A stretch of DNA of 64,000 nt from Phytoseiulus persimilis (lineage: Eukaryota; Arthropoda; Arachnida; Mesostigmata; Phytoseiidae). The notes beneath the pieces are model-generated. The model searched no databases, was not told where the DNA came from, and was given only the letters and a program-made list of their open reading frames with translations. The stretch spans positions 28,830,001 through 28,894,000 of the forward strand of contig CM075101.1 of NCBI GenBank assembly GCA_037576195.1. The letters run 5' to 3'. Within the stretch, counting starts at the first letter, position 1, and each line of letters starts with the position of its first letter. Below are positions 12,354-26,726 of this stretch, piece after piece. A program made the position numbers and the translations under genes.

Positions 12354-15300
12354 TGTCTCCTCCCGGGCCAACGAATCGAGGCGGCAGCGAAACTGTAAAA
12401 TCGATTCCAAGCCAAACTGCAGGTGCTCACACCGAAGCAGTCGGTGGGTCGCTTCTGACTTGAGTCCAAGTTGGTCAAACCCACTCCTTGAGTGTGGAAC
12501 AAAGAACATCTGTGCGCACGGACGAGCGGATAGTAAGCGAGTTAGCAACGAACCCGGACCTTAGAGTCAATGAGGCGCTTGTAGTTGCAGTGCCGGTCCT
12601 GCTAGAGTCCAAAGTAGGGGCGGAATCGACCCAAGCCGCGTTTTCACACCGACCAGATGCGCTTTCGACTCACCGGTCGCACGTTGGACGTTCAGATGAG
12701 AGCGTTAAACCGAGTCGTTCCGCGTGCTTGTGTGTGAGAATTTGTTAACTCAGCAGAGCCGTCATTTTCTGCCGCAGCTTGATTGATTCTCTTCGAAAGT
12801 GCCGAGCTGCGATTACGAGTAGTTTGACGGAGCTGGAACGATACATTAGTGGAATGTCAACTGGACAATATTTCAGCGAGCGAAGCATGCTGGACGAAGA
12901 GATTCTTCGTGCGAATCCGGCCAGAAACGAACGTGGAACGAGTTGCAACTCGCGCTGCAGGGTGGAGGCAACGAGTTATTGACTTCCGCTGGCTTCGTCA
13001 CAAGCCCAGTCCGATGTTCGGACTGTTGTAAATGCCGCCCACGTCCACAAAGCCGCTCTATGCCGCACAAACCTGCCCTACACAACCGTCCAACGAGTGC
13101 AGAAGTTATGGCATTTCTTCCAGAGCTACAATCGACCAGCGGTCCGGAGCGTGTGTTCTTCCCGAGCAATCCGAGCTAGAGAGGGGAATGATACTGGAAA
13201 CCGTACCCAAGGTCGAGCACACAGCAGTCAGCTCATCAAATCCGTACAAAGCTCTCGGAGTCCCCGCTACGAATACACTTTGCTCGGTGTGTTTCCGACT
13301 GACTCGGACACGCGATTGGCCACGAATTCGATTTTAATCCAGCCGAAGTACCTTTGTTCCCCCGACAGCGAGTATTGCCGAGAGACTGGATGGTTGTTCA
13401 ATCGGTAGGTCGCGCGGCTGTCTTTCTGATGTCTCTATTGTGCGACACGCAGGGAGGGTTGCATGCTACGTGAATACCAGTAGTGCCTGGGTGGCTGGAC
13501 AATATATGGATATGCATCGCACCGAGCGACAGGCGAGTCAGTCAGCCCGCCTGCGAGCTATCCGGTCAGTGAGCGAGCGAGAGCAGGAACGGGAACGAAA
13601 GAGCAAACGAATATATTTGTGCTCTCCGAAGAGTGTATGATGAGAGGCCCTGTGATCACCACCGTTATCGTCACCGAGCCATTCTGATCTCCGGTTGTAC
13701 GCGTCGATAACAACGCCGCTGACGCCGCGTACCTCGTGAGAGAAGTCACGATACAGAAAACGCCGATCCACCAATACACCGTAGCCTCAGATTAACATTC
13801 GTGCGTTCGGAATCTGCTCTCGGAATCCTCGAAGCTCCGCAGCCTGGATTCCGTTGACCGGATCGTCACGTTCAACCCTCGATCAGTTCCGATGGAACGC
13901 GTTGGAGTACCGGTTGATGAGCGCGGACTGGAAGCGCGAAAAAACTCCACGGTTGATGCGTTCTGATGTGCATTAGTCATTAGATTTTAAGCAGAGTCTT
14001 TCTCTTTTATTCTTTCGCCCGTTGCGTTTGTGTAATAAATTGAGCGAGTTGGGTGCTTGACGAGAACTTGCCGTGTCGAACGACTCCGCCGTCCTTCGAT
14101 TGAGATCTCGGTGAAGTCAACCAACAGCGAAACAAAAAAAGAGAATCCTCACAGGACAACAAACACGATATATCGCTCTGGAACCGGCGCGGATGGTGGC
14201 AACCCATGCATTACTCAGCTACAAGTACATATTCGTGCATCGATGGGGATAACATTGATTCGCTGGGAAGTCCGAATCGGACAAACGTGAACGACTCCAT
14301 CTGCTTCAACAGCCGCTAATTTCCACTCAAAGTAATGACTTGCGGTCGAATATTCAGCTTACGGGTATCCTCAATGCGTTGCCCTCGATCCACGGATACT
14401 CTAGGAAGATGTTCCCGAGACGAGCAGAGCATTGGAATACGAGGGGTGATTTATCGCTCTGTATGGAAGATCATGCTCTAACTATTGATCAATACCTTGT
14501 CTGTTACACATATACCATGCCTCCTCTGATCGATATGCGGTGAATAATCCGACGCTCGGTTCATTGCGGTACTTGCAGTGAAACATGCGTGAATGTTTGG
14601 ATGACAATTTGAGGAACGGGCGACGCGTCGATCCGAGCGAAAGCGTTATGAGAGATAAGTAGAGTCAATGGCGGAGAGGAACACAAACGGAACCATTATG
14701 GACACTTCACACGGAATGGTGCAATTGCAGCGATTCTCTCTTTTCTCTATAGCCTTTCCTCTGACGGTCGGCTGCTCATCGAAAATCCGGAGAACCCTCT
14801 CGGTAGAGTCAAAGTCCTCACAATTTGCTCAAGACCCGCCCCCTACAATGTAATTCCGTTTACGACTGTTTTTGTTGTTATTGCACTTATGTCATTTGCT
14901 GCGCCGTATCGCCAGGCATCTTGTTGGAGATTCCAAAATGGAATTATCGTTCCAGCAGGCGGAGGACACACGCACGCGGCATCACACTGCTCCCCTGCCC
15001 CCAACGTTTGCGCCTGTGACTTTCACGGGAAAGAAGGAAAGAATCGCGTCCCCTGATTCGAGAATAGATTTCTTTCTGGCTCTTCAAGCTGAAGATCATG
15101 ACACGGTAAATCAAACTCGGCGACGATATGAAACCCCAGAGAAAGGGCGATTATTCATGGCGTCTTTAAGGCGAATTCGGTCACTTGTGAGAAAGCTGAC
15201 TCATGTCGCGCATACATCACGTCGAATTTGTGGACCCTCGCGTCGGAGATTATTCCGCCATAGGAGTTTAAACAAGAACCACGCGGCTGACGAGATAACG

Positions 15301-18300
15301 AGTTGCTCGACGGAACGCCAAATCAGTCACTCAATTATGGCGATGTCAACGATCTGTTTACGGTGCAAACTTTTTGCCCCGTTTTCGCCTTTGTGGATCT
15401 CCGGCCTCTCACATGGCGCAGCTTTAAGGCTACGTGTTCCGACCGTTACCGCCCGGACTTTGATCAAATAACGAAAGGCGGATCGTTACGCGCTTCAGAA
15501 AGCTCCGACGTCGGAGTGAGAAAATTACCAGAAAACGTCGACGACGAAGAATACGACGGACGCCGAAAACAGTCGTTATTTCGCGCGGCATGTTGGAGCC
15601 CACCATCAATGATCTTGATGAAAATGATGACGCGCTAAATTTCATCGGATTTCTGCTCAACGGGGCGGCGGTGGCTGCGGACGGGAACCGTTTGGCGACT
15701 CGATGATGAGCCTCTCACTTGTCTTTGTCTATCCCGCACTTTTCCCACCAAGAAACACCTTCGTCGGGGAGCTTTGAAACGAGACCGGTGGGTCTTTCAG
15801 CGGCACTTATTGAGACAAGCGTCGCGAGGTACACCATGTAATTGTAAGTCACACCGATATCAGTGGGATCGATTTTCGCAAAACGTTCCCTTTACATGCC
15901 GGTGTTTCTCCATTTTCGGCATTGGCCGCCAGTAATTTAGAAATATTCGGCTTGAAAGTAGCTCACTTAGTTGAAAACGCTGAGCAACGTCATAATTCAC
16001 TGACAGAAATTTTGATGTAGGCAGGGGCAGCTCGGAGACCGTCGGCAACGAACGACGGCGGCAAAAAGCTGTCACTTAAGCGGTGCAGTGGCGTGAAAAA
16101 TTTCATCGAAAACACGATTCATTAAGCCTAAGCCGTTTGTTCGTCTTATTCCTCCACAAGCCTGACTCCCTGATTCATGTTTGGCCCGAATGTATGAAAT
16201 TACCCGTTCCACGATGCGCCAAAAGACGAACAATCTCCTGCCGATTCCGGGTGCTCAGCTCGCCTGGTACGAGTGCACTGTTCCGTCGACGACGTCGGAG
16301 CCGTGGTTTCCTTCATCGCCCTCGTCGACCGCGTCTGTTCGTGTTGATTCCACTTCGGATGTTGCTATTTTCCTTGCCGCTCATTCATAATGTGTTTTTA
16401 ATGTGAATAACATATGAACATTCGTCTGTCAGCACGATGAGAGGAAGAAAACGAAGAAGCAACCAGAACGCGCCGACAGCAGTCGCGGCGAACGACAAGA
16501 ACGACTGACCCCAGAGTCGGGCAAGTAATTGGTCTGAGCCAGGGCAGCAAAGGCAGAAGAAACCAACAGTGTTGCTCGTTTGCTTATGTTGCTCGTATTT
16601 CTCTGTTTCGTTATTATACTGTTCCCTTCATTCACTTTGTCGTCCGAGAAACAAAAGAATCATTCGCCGAAAGCTGGGGAAGAGAGAAGAGCCGCCCGAA
16701 GTGTAATATAATCGTACAATTGAAAATGCTCACAGCAAACCCCACAATACAAATCCACACATTTTACATTTCGCTGGTTTTTCCATGTTCATGAAGGTGC
16801 CCAAGGTTATGATACACCGACTGGATCACCGGTTTTCTTTGTTCGGAAGTAAATTGAAATTGCGAGGTACGAGCTACCGAGAGTCGGGAGCGCATCATGA
16901 TAATGACATACATGCAATTATCATTGATAGTTTCTGAGAGAAACTCATGAAAGTCAGCTATGGATCCCTTGGACACCTCATTGATACCAGCCGAGCCAAC
17001 ACTTTGTAACCCCTCTAAATCTTCACTTCCATCCTAGATCATTTGGAAGAACCGAGTTTATATTCGAAGAAAGTAGATATTCAGCAGGCAAAGTCTCCGC
17101 ATGTTTCTCTAGTTACGACGAACATGGAGTCCAGAATCACCGCAACAAATACCTGATGAGCAAAGTGAGAGAGCGCTATCAGAACGACAGAGAATAGATT
17201 TGCATAAAGCATCGTTTATATTTCTGCTATACAAGGGCCAGAGCGAGGGCTCAAACAACTTAATCTGGCTGAATCAAGTAGCCAACCAACCGACAACTGT
17301 CAGACTTGGTATATGAGCATGAGTAAGCTACATCAACGAAATCACTATGCACGGCTACATGATGATTGTGACCAGTTCGTGTTGCAATCACATTTAGTTT
17401 TGAGCGCGAGTCACAGCACGAATGTCATCAGTGGGTCTGACCATACTTTTCTGGAGAGTAGCTTCAACTAGCACACTCAAACCTGGAATTGTGGGAAGAA
17501 GCAGAAAAACAGGACAGAGAATGGATATCTCCTCCAAGAAGAATGTTCTTTCTGCTGTCAACTTCTTAAATTGCATATGACGATGGAGCAAGTCAGGAAG
17601 CTCCCTCGTCTAGTCTCAAGACTATCAATACAATTAAATGTTGTCATGTTCCCGATTGAATGACTCTGCGAATGACGTCCCTGCTGGGTCATTTGTCGAT
17701 CTCGTCAGTGAGAACTTTTGGACACTCAGTCGAGCAACCTGAGTCCTTTCCCGAGGTCTGATTCACAAATAGTCAGTCAAGAGCAGTAAGAGTACGACAC
17801 GACCACAACGAACGTTGGCGACCTAAATGGGTCGTGCGATTGATGGGAAAACTCGTTCAAGAGCAATCGCGAGAAGTTCTAGGAGTCACGACAATATCTG
17901 TGTTTATATCTCATGCGTTCATTGCATTTCCATTGTACTTGTCCTTTCCATTCGTGCTTTCCTTTCGTTCGCCATTGAGTCAACGGTCGGCATATTCCAC
18001 CCGCCGCTTTTGTGGTCGTTCCGAGACCTTTCGCCCTTAGATGTCTATGTACCTGTCCGTTCGTCCCCGGGCTATCAATCTACTGATTCGTTGGTTTTTT
18101 CGACAGTGACTCCATGGCGCGAAGTCAATCCGGTTGAAGTGAACCGACGCAAAGCTGATTATGTTGGAACCTTGAAAGAGTACAAATTGTTCGTCCCACA
18201 GTTCTGGTGCTCCTCGTGCACACGTCTGTTGGTTCTAAATACGCCAGAGTCACACCGAGTGCAGGTAGCGCGTCGTTGATGATCCGGAGTGGATATCGGC

Positions 18301-21300
18301 TCGGACATCGTTTTGAAAAACTAGTTTCGAAGAAGTCCGAGGTGTGAGTTCCGGTCCTGGCCGGTCGATCGGCCGACCAAATGACTTGTTAATGTTCTAG
18401 GCGAGGCAAAAAATCAGAGTTTACGCTCCGCCGAATCCCCTCCGCAAGTTCAGGTTTGCTCTCGTCCGTTGAGTTGGTCGCAGGAAAAAATCTGAATTTT
18501 GCGGAAATATTTCGCAAGTTTCGAGCATTCCGGAGTCGGCTCATCGCTCTTGTTTCGGGGCACTCGAACTTTCGTAATCGAACCGCGAAGTCAAGATTGT
18601 TCAGCTGTGCGGAAGCTAAGAAGTTGGAAGGAGAAGTTGACCAGGAGATGCGTTGGGCGAGGGGAGTCGATTCTGGTGAACAATGCTTCAAGTGTAAAAT
18701 GAATATCAATAGGTAAAGCAAGCGAATGGTTTCAGCCGTCTTCGACACGGAGCGATTCTGGTTTTGACACCCAGACAAGCAATTGAAGGGTCGCTCGCTT
18801 GTTCTTCTGGTTGTGAATGCAAAAACGAACAGAACGCAGGTCGGTGCAATGTTCGATATGTTCAAGCGAACGGCTGGATTCAATGGTTTTCGTCGTTTTT
18901 TCCTTTTCTATTCGCCTTATGGAAATGGCGACTCGAATTCTCCGACGATCTACCTTCAGGGAATCGAGAACGACCCACCAGAAAGAGCGGCAAAAAATCT
19001 CTTCTGCGCGAAAAAACTCACTCTTACATATGTGAAAATGTCAATAGCAGCTGGGTTGTATGTGGCCGCGGCGGTATCTGTGGTTGAGGAGTTATCGAAT
19101 GACACAAATCAATATCCGCGACTCCGGTCGTCTATCTCCCTCCTCGTTTGCCGCAACAGCTTCCCTTGTTCACCTCTTTGTGATAGTGACCAGGAATCGG
19201 CAGAAGTTCTCCTGTGATGACTATTGATGTTTCTGTCTGCGTCCATGCGGTGCGTATCGGGACAGGACATCGCTACTTGGCTCAGACTTGAATGGCGTGG
19301 TGAACAAATTTTCAATGCATTTTCGGGCAAGCTGGTACCGTCGTCGGGTAAGACCACTCGAAGATGAGCGAATGCCGCACATGGAGTAATCCTAGCTGAA
19401 AGTCGGGATCGAATGCCTTGGAATGGATTCAATCTATCCGCGTCGCTGCTGAAGGAGACGTCGGAGGAGCCCAACCGATCGGAGACGTTCAAGGGATCAC
19501 GATGAGCTTGCTTCGAGCTCGGAAAACAGCTCGGGTTCCGGTTGGGCGGTGTTCGACTGGATGACTGGCTGGCTGGCAGGCTCATGGGGTCAAATGACAA
19601 ATCGTCGTGCAATTGGGCACACTCGGTGAACGAGTCTGCGAACAACTCGACGGACGAAAGGCAAGGCGCCGACAGGATCCTTTCAAGTACAATGTGAACA
19701 TGTTCACCTCATTGTGTATGATCATGCGAAGCGTGTAATGTGCAACACAAGAAAGCAGCCAGCCCATGTCAGACAGCTCTCGAGAACCACCGGCCATGGG
19801 GTTGAGGGCGGAGCGGCTGCAAGCTTGGGATCGAAGAAGGATTTCGCTGTCGAAGGGGAGAAGACTCCGGTATCTATGCGAGCACGAATGGTGGAGGACT
19901 GTAGTCTTCGTGACGTTGGGAACGTTGGAGAGCAGTCGTCGAATACGGCGAACCATTGGTGACAGAGGGAACGAATCATGGATCATGGGGAAACGAATTA
20001 ATCGGCTCGAACTTGCTGGCTCGCTGATCAGACTCTGCACTGACTCAGCGAGCCACACTCGATCCACTCTTTCAGAATTCTGACTCTCAAGGTGTCCTCG
20101 CCGCCGAAGCTGCACAATGCAATCACTGACGTATGTAATTTATTAAACATTTATTTTCCTAACAAATACTTGAAATCTGAGCAGCATATGCTTGTTACTT
20201 TCCGGTTCACGACGCAATGCTATCGTTGTCAGCTACTATGTCCTCGAGGATGTGCTCCGCAGATGCGAAACCTTTGCGTTGAAAGCGTTGCGGCATGCAT
20301 CGTCAGTGAGCCGAGAGCCATTTCAGGCTTGAAAAGTATCCGGTTTACAGAGATTCACACAATCAGAAGCCCGGCTGTTATTGGAGAAGCATGGAGAACA
20401 GATAACTGATCACCTGCGATCGAAGACTCGACCCCTATCTGATGCCTGATTCGTTTGCTTCTGATTGCTCTGATCGAATTCCGCTCAATCGTTGCCCCGG
20501 ATTTTCGGGTCCCGTTGAAAATTTCGATACTCGAGGAAGTCGACCAGCAACAATTCCTTGAGCGTCAGTGTCAGAAGCTCAAACACTTCAGTGCTTACGG
20601 TTACGATCTGCCGAGGCAACTTTCCGCTACAAGAGAGATTAAGATTGAAATTATGGCTTATCAGTATAAACAACGAGGCTCGGCGCATGGCAAGCCTGAT
20701 GCTTATGCATCGAGACGGACCGAAACGCGAGATAAGGCTGCCTCGTGAATATCTTCAAGCACATCGATTCGTCCCTACTATTCAACTTCTCTCCGAGATA
20801 AAGCGTTGCCATCGCGGTTGGAGTTTCACTCGGCTCATTTCGTCCTCGCTCCACTCCAAAATTCTCGAAATAAAATCGTTCGGTCCCCGTGAGGCTTATC
20901 GTTTTAGCTGATGAAGGTCCGACGGAGGAAGGATTCCGGTGACATCTATGCTCGCGATTGAGTGAAGGCGAAGCGATCCTCGAACAGGTGTGGAAAAGAT
21001 TTGATTCTGTATTTCTAGCGGGACGAAGGGAGGCAATGGGCAACAATCTGAGAATCGAGCCGCATGAACGTTCGGCAGCGTTCTCTATCTAGATCCACGC
21101 GATCGCAGGCGTTTGGAATCCGGAGTGCAGATTCATTTTCAAGATCAGCGAGAACGAGTTATAAGCGATCGCCGTAAACCTCGAATCGAAACTCGGCTGA
21201 TCTTTCGGAGATATGACTCGTTTCTAATTAACTCGAAAAAGCCGTCTGAAGTATGTGTTATCGTCCTCGCTAACTTTTGCATTCACTGATCTGAATCACT

Positions 21301-24256
21301 CTTCCCTCCTATTACGAAAGAGTTGCCTACGCGACAAAATCATGGGAATCTTCCACACGTCTGACTCCCCGTTCCAGGTCGAAGATGCGCTCTCGAACTT
21401 TCGAGATATACAAGATCGGATTTCGCTGCCCATCCAAGTGAATCAAGTTTCATGAATCGTTCGCTGAGGTGAAATCTGAGAGGGGCGCTATGGCTCGTAA
21501 TCGCCCACAGAAAAACGCGTCAATAGGTCGTAGCGCGATTCGCGAAGTTGCTTGGGCGAACGTCCCGTTGAGGTGACGTCTTCTCGTGTACCCACCGGTA
21601 CATACTGAAAACCGAGATCCTAGCACTCTACCTAGAGTATTCGCATCTTTGACCAAACTTGGCGAAAGCTTGGATGGCCGGAGTTTCGGTTGCGTGATAC
21701 ATGAAGTCGCCGTATTTTGTTTCGAGCGAGCCCGAAGTGTGTCCCGTTCCTTTCGTGAGGTTATAGTTGGCTGAAACGCTTCCAGTATTCACATTTCACA
21801 CCTGGTGTGCTTCACAGCTCGCCAACACTCTCGGGAACATCGGTACATCTGATCCCCGGCGAATACACTCACTCGCCTCACATGAGCCTCATACACAAAT
21901 TAACCAATTATTGTGCATCCATGCTTTGATACGGGGTGGCGCGAGACTTCAGTCCGCGCCGCCGGCTCCGAGCAGCGGGCCGCACTCGCAGCCTCCTCAT
22001 GAAAGCCGGCTCCGGCGGTCATTCCGATCGAACTTCCTCCATCAGATGTCATCGACTCCGCCAGAGATATCAGCCAAAAAACTCTTCCCGAATCCGTCCG
22101 TTGAAACTTTGACGCAGGAAAACTTTCCATTCTGACCGTTGCACGCCCCTTCAAGACCGCGTGGCGCGACCGGCCTTCTGCTGTTCTGTAATTAACACGA
22201 AGAGCCATTTAGGCTAATATTTGAAGTTTGAAGTTTCGCGCCTCGAAGCTCCACGCTGCAGCAACAGCCGACGGCGGTCGCCCGGTCGGATACACATTTC
22301 GTTGAAGTTATTACAAGAGGGCGGCCAAAGAAGAACCGGCGGCAGCAAGAGCCGAAAAAAACGATTTTTAGTGTGAACAAGATGCATGAGGTACGAAACA
22401 GCTCGAACGTATGCAAGAAGGAAGGCAGAAGCGACGCTTCAGAAAGCCAATCGGAGATATCACGACCCGTCGTAACCGACGATTGTTGCTTCAATCCATT
22501 TCGCGCACGTTCGGGAACAAACACTCATGGAGATCTGAGATAATGAGCATAGTTGCTCCCACTTTCACAGTTCATTTGAGCTCACACTTTCCGGAGCGGA
22601 GGAAGCAACCGATTCGTTACGAACGCCGTGGCCCGCTCGTGAGCGCACGTAGAGGGCCTGTGCTGGAGCTCGGGACTGATGTCATGAAATGCTCATGAGC
22701 TGGAAGCTGTGGGCGAATCTTCGCGTGGCTGAACGAAATTTTCGGTTTAAAGTTATTCGACCGCGGTTAGAGTTTAGGTGTTGCACCAGGCTGCCGCAAG
22801 ACTACTTAGCATCGGCTGTCAGAAAAACTGAATCAGTCAGTTGGAGTCGGTCACTGCGATCGCTCGGAGCTGGCGGCCCAACGAACGATTGGAGGAACAC
22901 AAAGGCGCTTGTGAGGTAGACAAAGCGCTCGGAACCGAAGTGTGTATGTACTTCTGTCGTGTCAGATTTCTGGTCCGTTGCTCGGACGCTTGGTTGGCTC
23001 TTCGGCTGCTTTGGCTAGCCAGCCGCCGCTCGGTCAGCCAGCGAGCTGGCTGCTTGGTTGGCAGCGTGATTCGCGGATGCGTTAGCGATGAAAGGCGCCG
23101 ATGTCACGACACTTGCTCGCCGAGAAAAGGTAATTGTCAGTAATTCTATACCGAGATTTGAAGATAGCGAGCAGCCAGAGCAGCACATTGGTGCTCACAC
23201 TTAACGTCGACGCCAGCGCCGAAGAACGATGTCGGACAGTTTCTCTTCAGCCGGTAATCAGCGATTAGATTGATAGAGGCTCAGCTCTGTATTTGCTGAG
23301 CTCCCTCCTGGGCTCAGGCGTGATACGCAGAGCGGGTGCTCGGATAAGATTGCGAAGGAGCGCAAGCATCACCGTAATGCGAAGTGTGCGGTGCGTTTGG
23401 TTGAGCCATTGAGGCGGTCTGTACTACGGACTCGCAGGACCACTTTGACGCCGTTAACCGGTCTGGGCGACGATAGTTCGGGTTCGAATCGCCGGCAAAA
23501 ACTCCGGAAATGGTTCTCTCCTCCTCTCAGTCTATGTGTCTCCAGGCCCCAGGTTCAGGCGGCCGACAAGGCAGGGTCTCTCTGCTCCGAGCTGGACGTC
23601 AGAGAAGCTCCCAAAAGAGAGAGGCCGGGGGCTAGCAACGAAGTGTAAACTGGTTTGCAGGGCATCTCTGGAGGCGTCGGCGCTCTAACAGAACCGACAG
23701 ACGTTGCATCGAGCTCTCCGAATAAAGTTGTGCGGAGTCCTGTAGCTATCCGAATGGGAACTACAGGGAGACCATCGTCAAACAGACCTCCAAGAGAACT
23801 CGGATCTTTGTCTGCCAAAATTGCTGCAGTCGTTGTTTTCCTCTAATAGCGCCCACATACCACCGTGGACTCTTGCTGCTCCTCATGATTCTTCCGCCAT
23901 TTATCGTGCGTTCAGCTTACCTCGGTTCTCAGCTTACAGTCTCCTCATTCGTGAGAGTAGGTTTCCTAATTGCTTCGAGTTCAAATGTTGCCGGCTGTGA
24001 GTACTCGACCGGCTCAATGCGGGCTGCCTGCCCGCTCGTGAGAACTCGCGTTTCGTTTCGAATCGTCTTCAAATAGACTTCTTCCTTGCCTAAATGAGTA
24101 GTGTTCGCTATCTTCCCTTGATTTTGCGATCGGCTCGGATGGTAGCACCGCGCGGACGAAGCAGCAGAATGCGATTTCAGCGTGAGTTTTCAGCGCTTCG
24201 AAAAAAAGAGCCCTGGGACGTCGCGTCGATCGACGGGTACGCTCGGACATAAATCA

Positions 24257-24270
24257 ACACACACACACAC
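24257..24270 (+). repeat. (AC)7 microsatellite
   Basis: Seven uninterrupted AC units. Confidence 0.9.
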
Positions 24271-25791
24271 TTCATATTACGGAAGCCTCGTCAGCCGTCA
24301 AGCAAGCATCATCCAAGCATGAGAGTCGAGCGACCAACGATCAATGGAAGCGTCTTAATATCGGACGGCACCGCTTTGTAATAAAGTTATATCTTAGTTG
24401 CTATTTCAGGGAACGCCTCTGACAGGGTCGGTCAGCCGTCTGTCAAGTTGGGCTGCTTACTCGTTGCCTCGCTTGCTAGCAACGTCATTATGCTGACGAT
24501 GCGAGCAGCTTTGCGGGATCGAACATCGTTCCACACAGCGCAGATTGGACACTCTCGAACACAATGATTCCGAGGCAGCTGGAGGGCCTTCAGCGACTAC
24601 TCGCGAAGGCAACTCATAGGGCTCCGATGCCTGACTGGCCTTCTGACCGACTGGTAGGAGCAGTCGCATCAATGATTGTGAGTAAGTGCCCGAATGGCTG
24701 CGAGTGTGCTATAAATCTGTCGGCTAGAAACAAAATTACGGCTCAAGTTTACCACTCGACTGGTTCGGAAGAGATTTTTATTAGCGTGTCCTATCACGTG
24801 CTAGTATATCATCCCGTAGCGAATTCTGGATCTAGAGTTATGTTAAGTAGCACCCTGTTACCAGACGGTACATGATTCTCCCGCGGCCTCGCTCTTTTCA
24901 TGTAGGCTGCTGTGGTCCGATCCCGAGTGAAAGACCCAATGAGAGACAACTTATGCTCAAGTGGACCAGCCGATGTATCCAGCTCTACAAGGAGGAACTT
25001 TAGAATTAGGACAACGGCTCACCGACAGTCCGTGAATCTGACCATCCGGGTCCTCATGGGTCGAGATCGGTACGGACGCTCCCGGACGCTACCCGATCGG
25101 TGATGAATCTTGACATGAATAATCACATTCCAGACAGACGGGTCAAGTTGAGAAAATACTCGAAGAACTGAGGTCCACCCTCTGAAAGCGTTTTCGATGC
25201 TCCTCCGAATGCCAGTAGGGTTTTCGGAGTATCGGGGGCGCACTTAACAAACACTAGACATTCACAATGTCCCCCCTTGGAGATCGTGTCGCTACGAGCG
25301 CTTGCTACGGGCGTTGCGAATGCGTCGCAGATGTTCTTGCTCCTGCAGCTTCTGCTTGCTCGTTGCCTAACTCGAGAGATGGGGGAAGAGGACACGAGAA
25401 GAGCCGAAATTGTCTTTTTAGCCGCTGCTCTCCCCCGTCGTGGGTAACATCCTCGTCCTCTTCTGATTCGAAACGGTTAACGAGGACATCGCCGACATCC
25501 GAGCTACAGAGACGGGCACTGCTCGGAGTTTCCTTTTTCAGAGCATTGAATGTTCACATGTGTTTTTCTTCTTCGCGTCAGTGTTTCGATGACGACAGGC
25601 CTGAGCATTCTATCGGACATCATTGAAATGTGCTTGCGCTTCTGTTGCTCGGAACTCGGGCCCACATATCGCCTGATATTCCTCTGGTGGATTCCAGAGA
25701 GAATTGAAACGGAACATGTCGAAGAATCGGTTCAGAGACAGTACGCAATCCATGCTTCATTAGTTGGGAATAACTGTGTACCACGGAACCG

Positions 25792-25809
25792 TCTCTCTCT
25801 CTCTCTCTC
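25792..25809 (+). repeat. (TC)9 microsatellite
   Basis: Nine TC units. Confidence 0.9.
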
Positions 25810-26726
25810 AGCTCAGCCTTGGCTAAATGACTGGACTCCGGGGCTTTCCCTCTCTCAATTTTCTCCGATATGCTGTTTGAGGTTCCTCTTCTTTCGGGTT
25901 CACATGTTCGGCACCGGAAGTTGGTCGATCTCTGGGTGTAGAGGCCTCCGCCTGCGGCACAAGCCTGACGGAAGAGAATGAGGACTTTGCGAACAGTTCT
26001 CGGAGTAAAAGCGTTCCCGGTCAGAAACGGAGAACCTGAGCTCACCGCTTACAATACAAACTACCGCTCACTGGGTAGACTCGTGCCACATGGAATGGTA
26101 TGGACAGACGAAACAGCCGACACTCTCGGCGGGCCGCCGTGCCGTGGTCAGCTTCTCGATGGTCCTCTGATCAGCAAAATTTATTCAGGAAAATAAATAA
26201 GTACAAAATAGGAAAAGCACGTAGTCATCACGGCCATCGTGGCGGCGGAGCTCTTACGGTGATGGGCTTCGCGGTGGTCGATGTGGCTGCTGGAGCAGAG
26301 TTATCACAGCTTGACGCGTGTTTTGCGAATTCGTACATTTTGCGCGTGGGCGCACCTTTCCCAAGATGTTCCCCTTGTCACTGGGCTCTCTTTGTAACGC
26401 GGTTTGCATCCGAATCCGCGAGCTGCACGAGGAGATTATTCTGATTTCATTACGGGAGAACGAGTGGAGCTGGCACAAAGGCCGTTTTGAACGATACAGT
26501 TGAGTCCCGTTTTTCCGTGTGCGATGGTTTCCCGGAAATTCCATCCAAGAAACCACCCGCGGTTTTCAAACGATTAAGCATGGTACACACCGCGCCATAG
26601 ACTCGGACAGGAGGTTCTCGCCGCATGATTGACGTGACCAAAGTCTGCTGTTGTTTATGATGAATCATAATATCCAAGAAAATTTCGAATGTCGATTGCC
26701 CAGAACTCCCGGAACGATTCTTGAAG

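Larger units (their letters stand above)
12400..26700. other. Gene-poor stretch with no nameable gene
   Basis: No recognisable domain was found on either strand. The stretch contains many overlapping open frames of chance-like length. Some candidate exons have strong acceptors only, for example at 14753 (all three plus frames are unusually stop-poor from 14660 to 15640), 18107 and 23531. Simple sequences include (AC)7 at 24257-24270 and (TC)9 at 25792-25809. A GGCT/AGCC-rich patch lies at 22978-23060 and a 14-bp perfect palindrome at 19694-19707. Confidence 0.45.

Noticed and set aside
14940-15660. Faint resemblance of translated pieces to a retrotransposon gag protein
   Set aside because: Only spacing of a few Trp, Phe and Arg residues suggested it. 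There is no zinc knuckle, no neighbouring protease or polymerase motif and no terminal repeats, so I do not report an element.
18107-18261. Frame with WCSSC-like residues behind an acceptor at 18106 and before CAG-GTAGCG
   Set aside because: The donor is weak and no partner exon or family was found. Left as a remark in the gap entry.
23400-23500. GGTTCGAATC at 23481-23490, the core of a tRNA B box
   Set aside because: The five bases on either side do not form a T stem, no proper A box lies at the right distance upstream, and no acceptor stem closes. Probably chance.
23531-23846. Three protein-like frames (two plus, one minus) over the same 300 bp behind a good acceptor
   Set aside because: The frames conflict, the gap between the two plus frames is too short for an intron, and the minus frame has only a TTG start. 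No choice can be supported.
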